Source: Bifidobacterium primatium (GTDB taxonomy: Bacteria > Actinomycetota > Actinomycetes > Actinomycetales > Bifidobacteriaceae). From it: a stretch of 64,000 nt of DNA. Where the stretch lies: NCBI RefSeq assembly GCF_002802875.1, contig NZ_PEBI01000003.1, positions 226,306 to 290,305 of the forward strand. Direction: 5' to 3'. This document shows, in pieces, positions 28,420 through 37,759 of the stretch. The first letter of the stretch is position 1. Each line of letters starts with the position of its first letter. The translations under genes were made by a program, and so were the position numbers. A model generated the notes under the pieces. It was not told where the DNA came from and did not search any database. It saw only the letters and a program-made list of their open reading frames with translations.

Positions 28420-28818
28420 TCAGGCCCGTTTCGCGGTTCGTGAGTCGAGCAGGACAGCGACGACGGCGAACACGATGGTCAGCACGCCGAGGACGATGAG
28501 CGTCGGCCGGGCGACCATGTGGCAGTGCATCATCGCGCCCGGGCACACGCCGATGAGCACGGTGGGAACGGCGATGGCCAGCACGCCGGCCAATATGACG
28601 GCGATGCTTAGGCCGACACGGATCTTCGGTTCGACGAACAGGGCGATGAGGCCGAGCACGGCAATCATCGCCCCGACGCCGATTTCCGCCTGTGCGGTCC
28701 AATGGCATTTCATCGCCATTTCGGTGACCTTGCACACGTGTGCGAACGTGTGCGGGGCGATGGCGATCAGTACGCCGAACACGATGGACGGAATGGAGGC
28801 GAACAGCCTGTTCTTCAC
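28420..28818 (-). CDS. DUF4418 membrane protein
   Basis: This 132-aa protein has four predicted membrane helices and conserved cysteine/histidine pairs in the loops: HVCKVTEMAMKCHW (about residues 27-40) and GVCPGAMMHCH (about residues 89-99). This is the DUF4418 pattern. The family is of unknown function and is often found right before an FtsX-type permease and an ATPase, exactly as here. The Cys/His motifs on the same side of the membrane suggest metal or redox binding (inference). It is the first gene of the operon. Confidence 0.9.
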   Translation of the reverse strand: MKNRLFASIPSIVFGVLIAIAPHTFAHVCKVTEMAMKCHWTAQAEIGVGAMIAVLGLIALFVEPKIRVGLSIAVILAGVLAIAVPTVLIGVCPGAMMHCHMVARPTLIVLGVLTIVFAVVAVLLDSRTAKRA

Positions 28819-28865
28819 AATCTTCTCCTACTGCTTTAATACTGCTGGCAGAACCCGAATGATTG

Positions 28866-28909
28866 TTCCGAACCCGTTCGGGAAAGTCAAGTCTTGCTTT
28901 TCCCGAACG
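28866..28909. promoter_or_regulatory. Repeated operator half-sites upstream of the DUF4418 operon
   Basis: The half-site TTCCGAAC (28866-28873), then GTTCGGGAA (28876-28884), then TTCCCGAAC (28900-28908) form overlapping inverted repeats 48 to 90 nt before the DUF4418 start. The outer pair CGTTCGGGAAA / TTTCCCGAACG (28875-28885 and 28899-28909) is perfect over 11 bp. This layout suits a dimeric repressor such as TetR or MarR; no candidate regulator gene is adjacent. A terminator role for pcrA is excluded because pcrA ends in the opposite sense, 65 nt farther down. Confidence 0.55.
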
Positions 28910-28973
28910 TCACTGCTACATGCTTCGTACGCCGTGCAGCCGTTCCCGCCCACGGCACATCATGCGGCGGATG

Positions 28974-31640
28974 TCACAGCTTTTCGATGGGGGCCACACG
29001 CAGCAGAAGACGCTTGACGCCATCGGAGCCGAAGTCGACGGTGATCACGGAGTTGCGGCCCTTGTCCTCAACGGCGACGATGGTGCCAAGACCATACTGG
29101 TCATGGGTCACCTTGTCCCCCTCGTGGAAGTCCGCGACGTTGAGAGCGCCCGACTGTGCGGCGGACTCGCTCTTACGGGCCGCGGCGCTCTTCGCCTTCG
29201 ACAGCGAATCGAGCAGGTCCTTCTTCATACGGCGTGTGGTGACTCGGCCGGACTTGCCTCCGGACGAGGAGCCGTACGACGAACCATACGAGCCGCCGTA
29301 CGACGAGCCCGTCCGTGAACCGCCGCTCCGGGAACCGTATTTCGATCCGCGTGAGCCGTATCCGCCGCCATAGGATGACGAGCCATACGACGATGAGCCA
29401 TACGACGAGCCGGACGTCGCCTTCCTTGCCGCGGAGCCCCAACGGGGACGCGACCCATACGATGAGGACGAGGACGAATAGCCTCCTTCGAAGCCGCCGA
29501 ATTCATCATCGTCGTCGAAGCCTCCCGATCGCCATCCGCCGCGCAATGCGTCGACGCCGGTCTCACGCCCCTTCCACTCGATGAGGTTTTCGGGGATGTC
29601 ATCCAGAAACTGGCTCGGCAGCATTTCGGCGGCCTGCCCCCACTGGGCGCGCACGGCCGCACGCGTGACATACAGGATCTGACGTGCACGGGTGATGCCC
29701 ACGTAAGCGAGCCGTCGCTCCTCCTCCAGCTCGCTCTCGTTCTCCATGGCGCGTGAATGCGGGAACGTGCCCTGCTCCATGCCGGTGAGGAACACCACGG
29801 GGTATTCGAGGCCCTTGGCGGTGTGCAATGTCATCAGGGTCACGGCGCCGGTGTCCTCGCCCTCGTCCGGCAGCTGGTCGCTGTCGGCGACGAGTGCGGT
29901 GGTCTCGAGGAATCCGTTCAGCGTGGCGTCGGGCGTGTTCTGCTCGTATTCGGCGGCGACGGACTGCAGCTGGGAGAGGTTGTCGACGCGGGTCATGTCC
30001 TGCGGGTCGGTGGACTTCTTCAATTCGGCCAGCAGCCCGGTCTTCTCCAGCACTTCGGCCACGATCTCGCTGGGTTTGCCGTCGTTCTGACGGGCGAACG
30101 CCCGCAGGCCGGTCATGAGATCGCGGAACTGTCCCAGCAGGTTCGCGGTCCTTGTGGGAACGCCCTCGATGGAGTCGAGTGCCTCCAGGGCGGACCATGC
30201 ACTGGTGCGATGGTCGGCGGCGAACATGGTGAGCACCGCCTCCGCGCGGGCGCCGAGGCCTCGCTTCGGCACGTTGAGGATACGGCGAAGGTTCACGTCG
30301 TCGTCGGGGTTGGCGATCGCCTGCAGGTAGGCCATCGCGTCCTTGACCTCCCTGCGCTCATAGAATTTGGTGCCGCCGACGAGCTGGTAAGGGATGCCGG
30401 CGTTGATGAGCGCCTCCTCGAGGGAACGCGACTGCGCGTTGGCGCGGTACATCAGCGCGATGTCGGAGTACCGGTAGCCTTCCTCGCCGGCCAACCGTGC
30501 GATTTCGGTGGCGATCCACGCGCCCTCCTGCTGGGCGTTGTCCGCGGCGTACCCGATGATCTTTGATCCGTCGCCGAGAGCGGTCCACAGCTTCTTGGGC
30601 TTGCGTCCGGGATTGAGGGCGATCACCGCGTTGGCGGCGTTGAGGATGGTCTGCGTGGAACGGTAGTTCTGCTCCAGCATGATGGTCCTGGCATTCGGGA
30701 AGTCCTTTTCGAATGCCAGGATGTTGCGGATGTCCGCACCGCGGAACGCGTAGATGGACTGGTCGGAATCGCCGACGACGGTGATCCACGCCGGACCGCT
30801 TCGCCCGGCGCCACGGGCTCCGGGCTCGCGAGCGCCGCCGTCGTCGACGCCGCCGAGCTCGCGCACGAGCACGTACTGGGCGTGGTTGGTGTCCTGATAC
30901 TCGTCGACGAGAATGTAGCGGAACTTGCGTCGATAGTATTCGGCGGTCATGGGATCGGCGCGCAGCAGTTCCACGGTACGCATGATGAGGTCGTCGAAGT
31001 CGACGGCGTTGGCGGCGGCCAGACGGTACTGGTATTCGGCGTACACGCAGGCGTAAAGCACCTCGACGTCGCCGAAGCTGCCGATCTGGGAGCCGCGGAC
31101 GCCGGGTCTGAACTGCGGGGCGTACTCCTTGAGACGCTCCTGCCAGCCGATCAGACTGTTCTTGTAGTCGGAGATGCGGGCGAGGATCGAACGCGGCGTA
31201 TAACGCTTGACGTCGATGTTGAGTTCGGTGCAGATGATCTTCACCAGACGCTGCGAATCGGCGGTGTCGTAGATGGAGAATCCGGACTTCAGGCCGATTT
31301 TCTCGCCGTCGCGTCGCAGGATGCGCACGCATGCGGAATGGAACGTGGAGACCCACATGCGCTGGGCCACCGGACCGATGAGCGTGGTGAGGCGTTCCTT
31401 CATCTCCGCGGCGGCCTTGTTGGTGAAGGTGATGGCGAGAATCTGGCTCGGCCATGCGCCCGTCTGGCTGAGCAGCCATGCGATGCGGCGGGTGAGCACG
31501 CGGGTTTTGCCCGAGCCGGCGCCGGCTGCGATGAGCAGGGCGGGACCGTCGTACTGCACGGCCTCGGCCTGCTGCTCGTTCAGCCCGCCCAACAGTTCCT
31601 CGGCACTGCGTGCAATGACTTCGGGCTCTTCATTGATCAT
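28974..31640 (-). CDS. pcrA: ATP-dependent DNA helicase PcrA/UvrD with a Gly/Ser/Tyr-rich insert
   Basis: PcrA/UvrD unwinds DNA 3' to 5' in nucleotide excision repair and mismatch-linked repair and removes RecA. The 888-aa protein has all superfamily 1A motifs: the Q motif LNEQQAEAV, Walker A AAGAGSGKTRVL (about residue 36), Walker B VDEYQDTN, GDSDQSIYAFRGAD, LEQNYRST, and TAKGLEYPVVFL plus RRLAYVGITRAR. Residues about 705-800 are low complexity with repeats of SYGSS and YGS. The C-terminus (LNVADFHEGDKVTHDQYGLG) is the Tudor-like domain that binds RNA polymerase in actinobacterial and Bacillus PcrA. ATG 31640 follows GGGAGCG. Confidence 0.95.
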   Translation of the reverse strand: MINEEPEVIARSAEELLGGLNEQQAEAVQYDGPALLIAAGAGSGKTRVLTRRIAWLLSQTGAWPSQILAITFTNKAAAEMKERLTTLIGPVAQRMWVSTFHSACVRILRRDGEKIGLKSGFSIYDTADSQRLVKIICTELNIDVKRYTPRSILARISDYKNSLIGWQERLKEYAPQFRPGVRGSQIGSFGDVEVLYACVYAEYQYRLAAANAVDFDDLIMRTVELLRADPMTAEYYRRKFRYILVDEYQDTNHAQYVLVRELGGVDDGGAREPGARGAGRSGPAWITVVGDSDQSIYAFRGADIRNILAFEKDFPNARTIMLEQNYRSTQTILNAANAVIALNPGRKPKKLWTALGDGSKIIGYAADNAQQEGAWIATEIARLAGEEGYRYSDIALMYRANAQSRSLEEALINAGIPYQLVGGTKFYERREVKDAMAYLQAIANPDDDVNLRRILNVPKRGLGARAEAVLTMFAADHRTSAWSALEALDSIEGVPTRTANLLGQFRDLMTGLRAFARQNDGKPSEIVAEVLEKTGLLAELKKSTDPQDMTRVDNLSQLQSVAAEYEQNTPDATLNGFLETTALVADSDQLPDEGEDTGAVTLMTLHTAKGLEYPVVFLTGMEQGTFPHSRAMENESELEEERRLAYVGITRARQILYVTRAAVRAQWGQAAEMLPSQFLDDIPENLIEWKGRETGVDALRGGWRSGGFDDDDEFGGFEGGYSSSSSSYGSRPRWGSAARKATSGSSYGSSSYGSSSYGGGYGSRGSKYGSRSGGSRTGSSYGGSYGSSYGSSSGGKSGRVTTRRMKKDLLDSLSKAKSAAARKSESAAQSGALNVADFHEGDKVTHDQYGLGTIVAVEDKGRNSVITVDFGSDGVKRLLLRVAPIEKL

Positions 31641-31753
31641 CGTTCGCGCTCCCCTCGGCCCTTGGCCGTCGTTGCTGTCCTTGTACTCAAAACCGAGTAC
31701 AAGAATCTACCATCCGGCGCGGTCAAGGGCTTTCCGAGGGGAGGCAACGTCTT

Positions 31754-33355
31754 CTACTGCCGTACGGCATGCTCCTCGAGCAGCTCGCCGACGTTGGTGT
31801 CGTCGTCCATGTAGTGGTCGAACACGTCGGTTATCTGCTTCGACGGCGCCTTCGTGGCAAGCGACACCACGACGATGGCCAGTGCGGAGACGATGAACGC
31901 GGGCAGCAGCTCGTAGATGCCGAAGATGCCGCCGAGGGGCTTGACGAACAGGTTCCACACGAACACGGTGACGGCGCCGGAAAGCATGCCGGCGATGGCG
32001 CCGTGGGCATTGGTGCGACGCCAGTACAGGCTGAACAGCATGAGCGGGCCGAAGGATGCGCCGAGTCCGGCCCAGGCATAGGAGACGACCTGGAAGATGG
32101 AGGAGTTCTGGTCGGCGGCAATGAGGCATCCGAAGACGAACACCACGAGGATGGTGATGCGGGCCACCCACATGACCTGGCGGTCGGACGCGTTGCGCTT
32201 GAAAATACCTCGGAAGATGTTCTCGGCCACCGCCGAGCCGGCGATGATCATGTAGCTTGAGGAGGAGCTCATCGACGCCGCGAAGATGCCGGATACGACC
32301 ACGCCGCATACGAAGCTGGGCAGCAGCATCTGGCTGAGCACGATGAACACGCTTTCGGCGGCGGCCTGCGTGCCGAACCGCGTGGGCAGCATGGCGCGGC
32401 CGAACATGCCGATGGCGATGGCGCAGCCCAGCGAGATGACCACCCACACGGTGGCGATGATCCGGGACTGCTTGATCTCCTCGGCGTCGCGCACGGAGAG
32501 GAAACGCACCAGCACCTGGGGCATGCCGAAGTAGCCAAGACCCCAGGCCATCAGGGAGACGATGGTGATGATGTCGAAGTCGGTGGGGGCGCCGAACACG
32601 GGATTGCCGCCCTGCACCAGCTGCATGCCGGCCGCGTCAAGCGTCGGGGTCGCGGTGTGGTTGGCGCTCAGGTATCCCGGGATGTCGCTGAGGAACGCGG
32701 CGACATGGTCGATGCCGCCCGCGCTGACCACAGTGCCCACACAGACCACGGCGAGCGCGAAGAACATGAGCATGCCCTGGATGAAGTCGGTGACGACGAC
32801 GGAGAGGTATCCGCCGATGACGGTATAGAGGAACACGACGATGGCGCCGAGCACCATCATAAGGTGGTAATCGAAGCCGAAGAGCGTGTCGAACAGCTTG
32901 CCGACGGTGACGAAGCAGCTGCCGACGTATACGGCGAAGAACACGATGATGATGACGGCGGAGATGGTGGACAGAATGTTCCTGGTGTCGCCGAATCGCT
33001 TGGAGAAGTAGTCGGGGATGGTGATGGCGTTACCGGCGGCCACGGAGTAGCGGCGCAGTCGCTTGGCGACGATCTTCCAGTTGAGGTAGGTGCCGATGGC
33101 GAGGCCGGCGGCCGTCCATCCGGCGTCGGCGATGCCGGTGAAGTAGGCGAGGCCGGGAAGGCCCATGAGAAGCCAGCCGGACATGTCGGAGGCTTCGGCG
33201 GACAATGCGGTGAGCCACGGGCCGACGCCTCGTCCTCCGGCGAAGTACTGCGAAGCGGATGAGTTGGACCTCTTCGAATAGAAGAATCCGACCGACAGCA
33301 TGGCCACGAAATACAGCACCATCGCCAGGAACACCCAGATATCACTCGTACGCAC
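31754..33355 (-). CDS. Sodium:solute symporter (PutP-type proline symporter family)
   Basis: A 533-aa protein with about 13 membrane helices belongs to the SSS family. Motifs typical of PutP are present: SEASDMSGWLLMGLPGLAY near the N-terminus, WTAAGLAIGTYLNWKIVAKRLR, then FARAMLP-like MFGRAMLPTRFG and SMSSSSSYMIIAGS. Proline is the likely solute, but related transporters take other small carboxylic or amino acids. The start is GTG 33355, chosen because GGGGAG lies 6 nt ahead; it gives MRTSDIWVFLAMVLYF. Upstream in-frame starts at 33391 and beyond add a hydrophilic segment. It diverges from xpt. Confidence 0.88.
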   Translation of the reverse strand: MRTSDIWVFLAMVLYFVAMLSVGFFYSKRSNSSASQYFAGGRGVGPWLTALSAEASDMSGWLLMGLPGLAYFTGIADAGWTAAGLAIGTYLNWKIVAKRLRRYSVAAGNAITIPDYFSKRFGDTRNILSTISAVIIIVFFAVYVGSCFVTVGKLFDTLFGFDYHLMMVLGAIVVFLYTVIGGYLSVVVTDFIQGMLMFFALAVVCVGTVVSAGGIDHVAAFLSDIPGYLSANHTATPTLDAAGMQLVQGGNPVFGAPTDFDIITIVSLMAWGLGYFGMPQVLVRFLSVRDAEEIKQSRIIATVWVVISLGCAIAIGMFGRAMLPTRFGTQAAAESVFIVLSQMLLPSFVCGVVVSGIFAASMSSSSSYMIIAGSAVAENIFRGIFKRNASDRQVMWVARITILVVFVFGCLIAADQNSSIFQVVSYAWAGLGASFGPLMLFSLYWRRTNAHGAIAGMLSGAVTVFVWNLFVKPLGGIFGIYELLPAFIVSALAIVVVSLATKAPSKQITDVFDHYMDDDTNVGELLEEHAVRQ

Positions 33356-33464
33356 GAACCGCTCCCCAATCCTGTTTTCACTCTCGTACATGTCAGTCCG
33401 GCACGCACGCCGGCACGGAGACCTTACTATAGCCGCCCCTGCTTTCATCTCCCAACCCGTCTCA

Positions 33465-33497
33465 CATGGTAAAGTCCAAACCCTCGTTTGTACCATG
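33465..33497. promoter_or_regulatory. Inverted repeat in the symporter / xpt divergent region
   Basis: CATGGTA (33465-33471) and TACCATG (33491-33497) are 7-nt reverse complements with a 19-nt spacer, between the symporter start at 33355 and xpt at 33599. They could be a shared operator. No purine riboswitch structure was recognised between here and xpt, unlike in many Firmicutes. Confidence 0.3.
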
Positions 33498-33598
33498 GTC
33501 CAATCCGTCGGTCATCTACGCCGCGTAAGCTACATACCATCCCATTCACATCCATGTCGGACCGTCTGTCGTCCGCCTATCGTCCAATGAGGTGATTT

Positions 33599-34180
33599 AT
33601 GAAGGAACTCGAGGATCGAATCCGCCGGGAGGGCACCATCAAGCCGGGCAACGTGCTCAAGGTGGATGCATTCCTGAACCATCAGTGCGATGTGGCGCTG
33701 TATGACGCGATGGGCAGGGCGTGGGCCGAGCACTTCGCGGGCAAGAACATCACGAAGATCCTCACCATCGAGGCGTCGGGCATCGGCATCGCCTGCGTGG
33801 CGGCGAGGCATTTCGGCGATGTGCCCGTGATCTTCGCGAAGAAGGCGCAGTCCATCAATCTCGACGGCGACCAGTATGTCTCCACCGTGTATTCGTTCAC
33901 CAAGCAGCGCGAGTTCCCGGTCATCGTCTCCCGCAAGTACCTCGGCCCCGACGACCACGTGCTGCTCATCGACGATTTCCTCGCCAACGGCAAGGCCCTG
34001 CATGGTCTCATCGACATCTGCGAACATGCCGGGGCGACCGTCGAAGGCATCGGCATCGCCATCGAGAAGGGCTTCCAGGGAGGCGGCGACGAACTGCGTT
34101 CGCTCGGATACGACGTCGATTCGCTGGCCGTGGTCGATTCCATGGACCCGCAGAACGGCACCATCGAGTTTCGCGCCTGA
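33599..34180 (+). CDS. xpt: Xanthine phosphoribosyltransferase
   Basis: Xpt makes XMP from xanthine and PRPP for purine salvage. The 193-aa protein has the usual length and N-terminus ([17 protein letters not shown]) and the PRPP-binding motif [15 protein letters not shown] (about residues 120-134). The purine-specific hood [15 protein letters not shown] is also seen. It starts at ATG 33599 after AATGAGGTG. A xanthine/uracil-type permease follows at 34288 on the same strand, so transport and salvage of xanthine form a unit. GMP synthase, which uses XMP, is encoded at 45824. Confidence 0.95.
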   Translation: MKELEDRIRREGTIKPGNVLKVDAFLNHQCDVALYDAMGRAWAEHFAGKNITKILTIEASGIGIACVAARHFGDVPVIFAKKAQSINLDGDQYVSTVYSFTKQREFPVIVSRKYLGPDDHVLLIDDFLANGKALHGLIDICEHAGATVEGIGIAIEKGFQGGGDELRSLGYDVDSLAVVDSMDPQNGTIEFRA

Positions 34181-34287
34181 CCGCCCTTCGGCGCGGCTTC
34201 CGCACGCCTTCATGGCGTATGGGAGCATACGAAATACATCAGGGGTAATTGAAGAGAACCAAGGGAACCATTAAGAGAGGAACTTCG

Positions 34288-35667
34288 TTGAGCACGAAAG
34301 AGAAGAGCAAACCCGACATTTCGGTCGAGGCCCTGACCTCGCTGGACGCACCGGTCTCGTTCTGGAAGGGCATACCGTTCGGTCTGCAGCACGTCATGGC
34401 GATGTTCGTGGCGAATCTCGCCCCGATCTTCATCGTCGCCAATGCCGCGAAGATGACGCCGGAGCAGTCGGCCGCCGTGATTCAGGCGGGTCTGCTGGTC
34501 GCCGGCCTCGGCACCTGCCTGCAGTTGTACGGCGCATGGCGCATCGGCTCCCGTCTGCCGATGGTCACCGGCATCTCCTTCACCTATGTGGCGGCCGCAA
34601 CGGCGATCTGCGCCGACAAGGGATACGGCGCCGTGGTCGGCGCCGTGTTGGTCGGCGGCCTGCTGGAACTGGTGCTGGGCCTCACCGCGAAATACTGGCG
34701 CAGGTTCGTGCCGCCGATCGTTTCGGCCATCGTGGTGACGTCCATTGGCTTCTCCCTGCTGACGGTGGGCGCCACCAGCTTCGGTGGAGGAGACGCCACG
34801 TCCGCAGACTTCGGATCGTGGCGCAACCTCACGCTGGGACTTATCTCGCTGGTGGCCTGCCTGGCCTTCCAGTTGCTGATGAAGGGCACCGCCAAGCAGC
34901 TTTCCGTGCTGTTCGGTCTGGTGGTCGGCTATGTGGTGGCGATCTGCATGGGCATGGTCGATTTCTCCGGGTTCCAGCACCTCTCCGTGGTGTCCCTCCC
35001 CCAGTTCATGCCGTTCAGGCCCGAATTCGACTGGGGTTCGATCATCTCCATCGCCCTGCTGTACGTCGTCTCCTCGGTCGAGGTGCTCGGCGACACCGCC
35101 GCACTGACCAAGGTCGGCCTCGACCGTCAACCGACCGAGCGCGAGACCGCAGGCGCCATCGCCGGCGACGGCCTGATCTCCTCGGTCTCCGGCCTGTTCG
35201 GATGCCTGCCGCTGACGAGCTTCGCGCAGAACATCGGTCTGGTGGCCATGACGAAGGTGGTCAACCGCAAGGTGATCCTTTCCGGAGGCGTCATCCTGAT
35301 CCTCGCCAGCTTCGTGCCGGCGATTGCCGAGGTGTTCAACTCGCTTCCGCAGGCGGTGCTCGGCGGATGCACCATCATGATGTTCGGCAACATCATCCTC
35401 TCCGGATTCCAGATGATCTCGGAGGCCGGCTATTCGCAGCGCAACATCACCATCGCCGCGCTCAGCCTGACCATCGGTATCGGATTCACGCAGGTGAACC
35501 ACATCTTCGTGCACTTCCCCGCGCTGTTCCAGCAGATCTTCGCCTCGAACTGCATCGCCGTGGCGTTCGTCGTGGCGGTGATCCTCAACATCGCCCTGCC
35601 CGGTGAGGAGCGTTTCCTCGCTGCTGCTGCGGCGAAGTCCGACGTCGATTCCGAATCGAAGGAATAA
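34288..35667 (+). CDS. pbuX: Xanthine/uracil permease (NCS2 family)
   Basis: This 459-aa NCS2 transporter has 12-14 helices and the family motifs: PFGLQHVMAMFVANLAPIF, FGSWRNLTLGLI, the QH pair, then SSVEVLGDTAALTKVGLDRQ and LPLTSFAQNIGLVAMTKV, where the glutamate and the second Q/N motif line the substrate site. Given its position behind xpt, xanthine is the likely substrate. I choose TTG 34288 because AGAGAGG (about 34273-34279) sits ahead of it; an upstream TTG at 34249 lacks this. It ends at a strong terminator. Confidence 0.93.
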   Translation: MSTKEKSKPDISVEALTSLDAPVSFWKGIPFGLQHVMAMFVANLAPIFIVANAAKMTPEQSAAVIQAGLLVAGLGTCLQLYGAWRIGSRLPMVTGISFTYVAAATAICADKGYGAVVGAVLVGGLLELVLGLTAKYWRRFVPPIVSAIVVTSIGFSLLTVGATSFGGGDATSADFGSWRNLTLGLISLVACLAFQLLMKGTAKQLSVLFGLVVGYVVAICMGMVDFSGFQHLSVVSLPQFMPFRPEFDWGSIISIALLYVVSSVEVLGDTAALTKVGLDRQPTERETAGAIAGDGLISSVSGLFGCLPLTSFAQNIGLVAMTKVVNRKVILSGGVILILASFVPAIAEVFNSLPQAVLGGCTIMMFGNIILSGFQMISEAGYSQRNITIAALSLTIGIGFTQVNHIFVHFPALFQQIFASNCIAVAFVVAVILNIALPGEERFLAAAAAKSDVDSESKE

Positions 35668-35689
35668 GACGGCATATCGCGCCAACACG

Positions 35690-35728
35690 AACGGGGACGG
35701 ACCGATGAGGCCCGTCCCCGTTTTTTCA
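35690..35728 (+). terminator. Terminator of xpt-pbuX
   Basis: AACGGGGACGG (35690-35700) pairs with CCGTCCCCGTT (35712-35722) around an 11-nt loop; six T follow (35721-35726). It is 22 nt after the permease stop. Confidence 0.93.
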
Positions 35729-35739
35729 TGTCTTTCGCG

Positions 35740-37710
35740 TCAGTGGCCTTCCGATATCCACTGCCGGATGGCCTGTTGGATGGCCTGCGGGTAGATGTCG
35801 GCACCGGCCCCTTCCATCGGATGCACGCCGTCGCTGTACAACAGATCGAGATGCTGCGATATGGCCGCATCCCAATCCACATACACGGTGTTGTCCGCAT
35901 GCGCCTGCGCATAGGAGCGGGTGACGTCGTTGGACTCGGTGATCCAGCTGTCGGGTCCGTGCCCGTTCACGATCACCAGCACGGTATCGGGACCGATCTG
36001 TGCGCGAAGCTGATCGAGCTGGTCGGACGTGATGGCCGAGTTCGTGTTCAGTCCGATGACGAGCCACGGGCGCATCCTGGCTTCCGTCTGCAGCTGGCCG
36101 ACGATGGGTCCGGCCTCCATGATGGACCGGGACACCTTGGCATCGACGAGGATGCCGGGGAAACGCTCCTGCATCTGCGGGGCGGCCATGTCCATCACCG
36201 AATCGCCGATGGCCACGATCTGCATGCCGGTCGGGAAGGCATGGGCGGGCTTCTTGGGTCGTGGAACGGGTTTGCGCAGAATCTCCCCGTTGAGTCGGGC
36301 GCGCTCCTCCATCATCCGCTGTGTCTTCTCAAGGGCAATCTGCGTGCTCGTCTTCGCCGGGGCGTCGCGCCAGGCACGGAATCCGCCGGTGAAGGCCAGC
36401 AGTATGATCAGCATCACCGCGAGGCCACGTGCAGCGGCCTTGGCTCCGACCGGGGGGTCGGGAATGATCGCGCCGATGAAGCCGCCGCGTGCCGAGGGCT
36501 TTTCCACCAATACGCTGGAGCAGTACGCCAGCACCGCAGTGACGGCGAGCGCCATGGCTGCGGCGGCCAGTGGCTGCCTGAGACCCAGGGAACGCATCAG
36601 TGCCGAGCCGAGCAGCCATAGCGGCCAATGCCATAGGTAGATGCCGTAGGAGTATGTTCCGGTCGCCGACAGCGGGTGTATGGCGAACAGTCCCTGCATC
36701 CAGGAGCCGTCGGTGATGGTGCCGGCGATGAGCAGCACGGCCAGCACCGACGCCGCGGCGATGCCGCCGTGGAATGCGACGGTGTCCTGTCTGAGACGCA
36801 GCGCGAGCACGACCAGCAGCACCAGCGCGACAAACCCGGTGTATGCGGCGATTCGACGCCAGAATCGCATGGCGAGACGGGTGATGGCCATATGGCGTCG
36901 GCCCGTTGCCTCGGCGCCGCGCCATGCGCATATGCACCATGCCAACGCCATGCCGAGCAGGAAGCCGCCGGCGTGGGTGTCCGTCCCCTCGTAGACGCGT
37001 GTGGGCGAGGCGGGGTCGTAGAGCCGGGCCATCCATATGAAACTCGCGGCGGAAAGCCCCAGCAGGGTGAGAACCGCCGGCGTGGGATGCCGCAGACTCC
37101 AGAGAATCCGGACCAGCATGGGGGCGACGACATAGAACTGGGCGAGTAGCGCGATGAACCACAGGTGCTTGAACATCTGGGGGTTCATGGTGTCGAAGTA
37201 GCTGCTTCCGGAGGTGACGGCGTACCAGTTGTAGATGAAGGTCAGCGCCGCCGAGGCCTGCTTGCGGATACCGACAAGGAAGTCGGGCTGAACGGCGTTC
37301 GCCAGCGTCATCACCGTCGGCACCATGACGATCAGTGCCGGGTAGAGCCGGCGGAGCCTATGGGTGAAGTAGTCGATCCAGCCGATGCGTCCTCCCGCAT
37401 GGAGTCGTTTGAGCATGCTGAGCGTGATGAGGAAGCCGCTGATGGTGAGGAACACGTCCACGCCGACGAATCCGCCGGGCATGATCAGGGGGTTGTAGTG
37501 GTAGACGATGATGGCCGCCAGGGATAGGCCTTTGATGCCGTCGATGCCTTGGAAACGCCAGTGCGGGGTGGGTTGTTCGGAGGGGGTGTCTTGGGTCACC
37601 TGATTATTTGTAGGACGGCTCTCCGACAAATGCCCGTCACCGTTCGTCCTGTGATCGCCGCTGTCTATGCCGTCCCTCATGAATTTTCGATGAACGGAGG
37701 TGAAAACCAC
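35740..37710 (-). CDS. Membrane acyltransferase (AT3) fused to an SGNH domain, OatA-like
   Basis: This 656-aa protein joins an integral membrane acyltransferase-3 domain (about residues 50-410; GIDGIKGLSLAAIIVYHYN, then VDVFLTISGFLITLSML) to an extracytoplasmic SGNH hydrolase-like domain (about 490-655). The latter shows GDSVMD at about residue 502 and DGVHPMEGAGADIYP at about residue 630, which hold the catalytic Ser and Asp-x-x-His. AT3-SGNH proteins such as OatA O-acetylate peptidoglycan or other wall glycans, so a role in wall modification and lysozyme tolerance is likely. GTG 37710 has AAGGAAA ahead; ATG 37680 is an alternative. Neighbouring genes do not point to one glycan. Confidence 0.9.
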   Translation of the reverse strand: MVFTSVHRKFMRDGIDSGDHRTNGDGHLSESRPTNNQVTQDTPSEQPTPHWRFQGIDGIKGLSLAAIIVYHYNPLIMPGGFVGVDVFLTISGFLITLSMLKRLHAGGRIGWIDYFTHRLRRLYPALIVMVPTVMTLANAVQPDFLVGIRKQASAALTFIYNWYAVTSGSSYFDTMNPQMFKHLWFIALLAQFYVVAPMLVRILWSLRHPTPAVLTLLGLSAASFIWMARLYDPASPTRVYEGTDTHAGGFLLGMALAWCICAWRGAEATGRRHMAITRLAMRFWRRIAAYTGFVALVLLVVLALRLRQDTVAFHGGIAAASVLAVLLIAGTITDGSWMQGLFAIHPLSATGTYSYGIYLWHWPLWLLGSALMRSLGLRQPLAAAAMALAVTAVLAYCSSVLVEKPSARGGFIGAIIPDPPVGAKAAARGLAVMLIILLAFTGGFRAWRDAPAKTSTQIALEKTQRMMEERARLNGEILRKPVPRPKKPAHAFPTGMQIVAIGDSVMDMAAPQMQERFPGILVDAKVSRSIMEAGPIVGQLQTEARMRPWLVIGLNTNSAITSDQLDQLRAQIGPDTVLVIVNGHGPDSWITESNDVTRSYAQAHADNTVYVDWDAAISQHLDLLYSDGVHPMEGAGADIYPQAIQQAIRQWISEGH

Positions 37711-37759
37711 GTCGTTTCCTTGATTGTCGGGAGGATGATGGTGTCAGGGAGGACGTGCC

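Noticed and set aside
33500-33598. Purine riboswitch ahead of xpt
   Set aside because: The gap lacks the three-helix junction and conserved core of known purine riboswitches.
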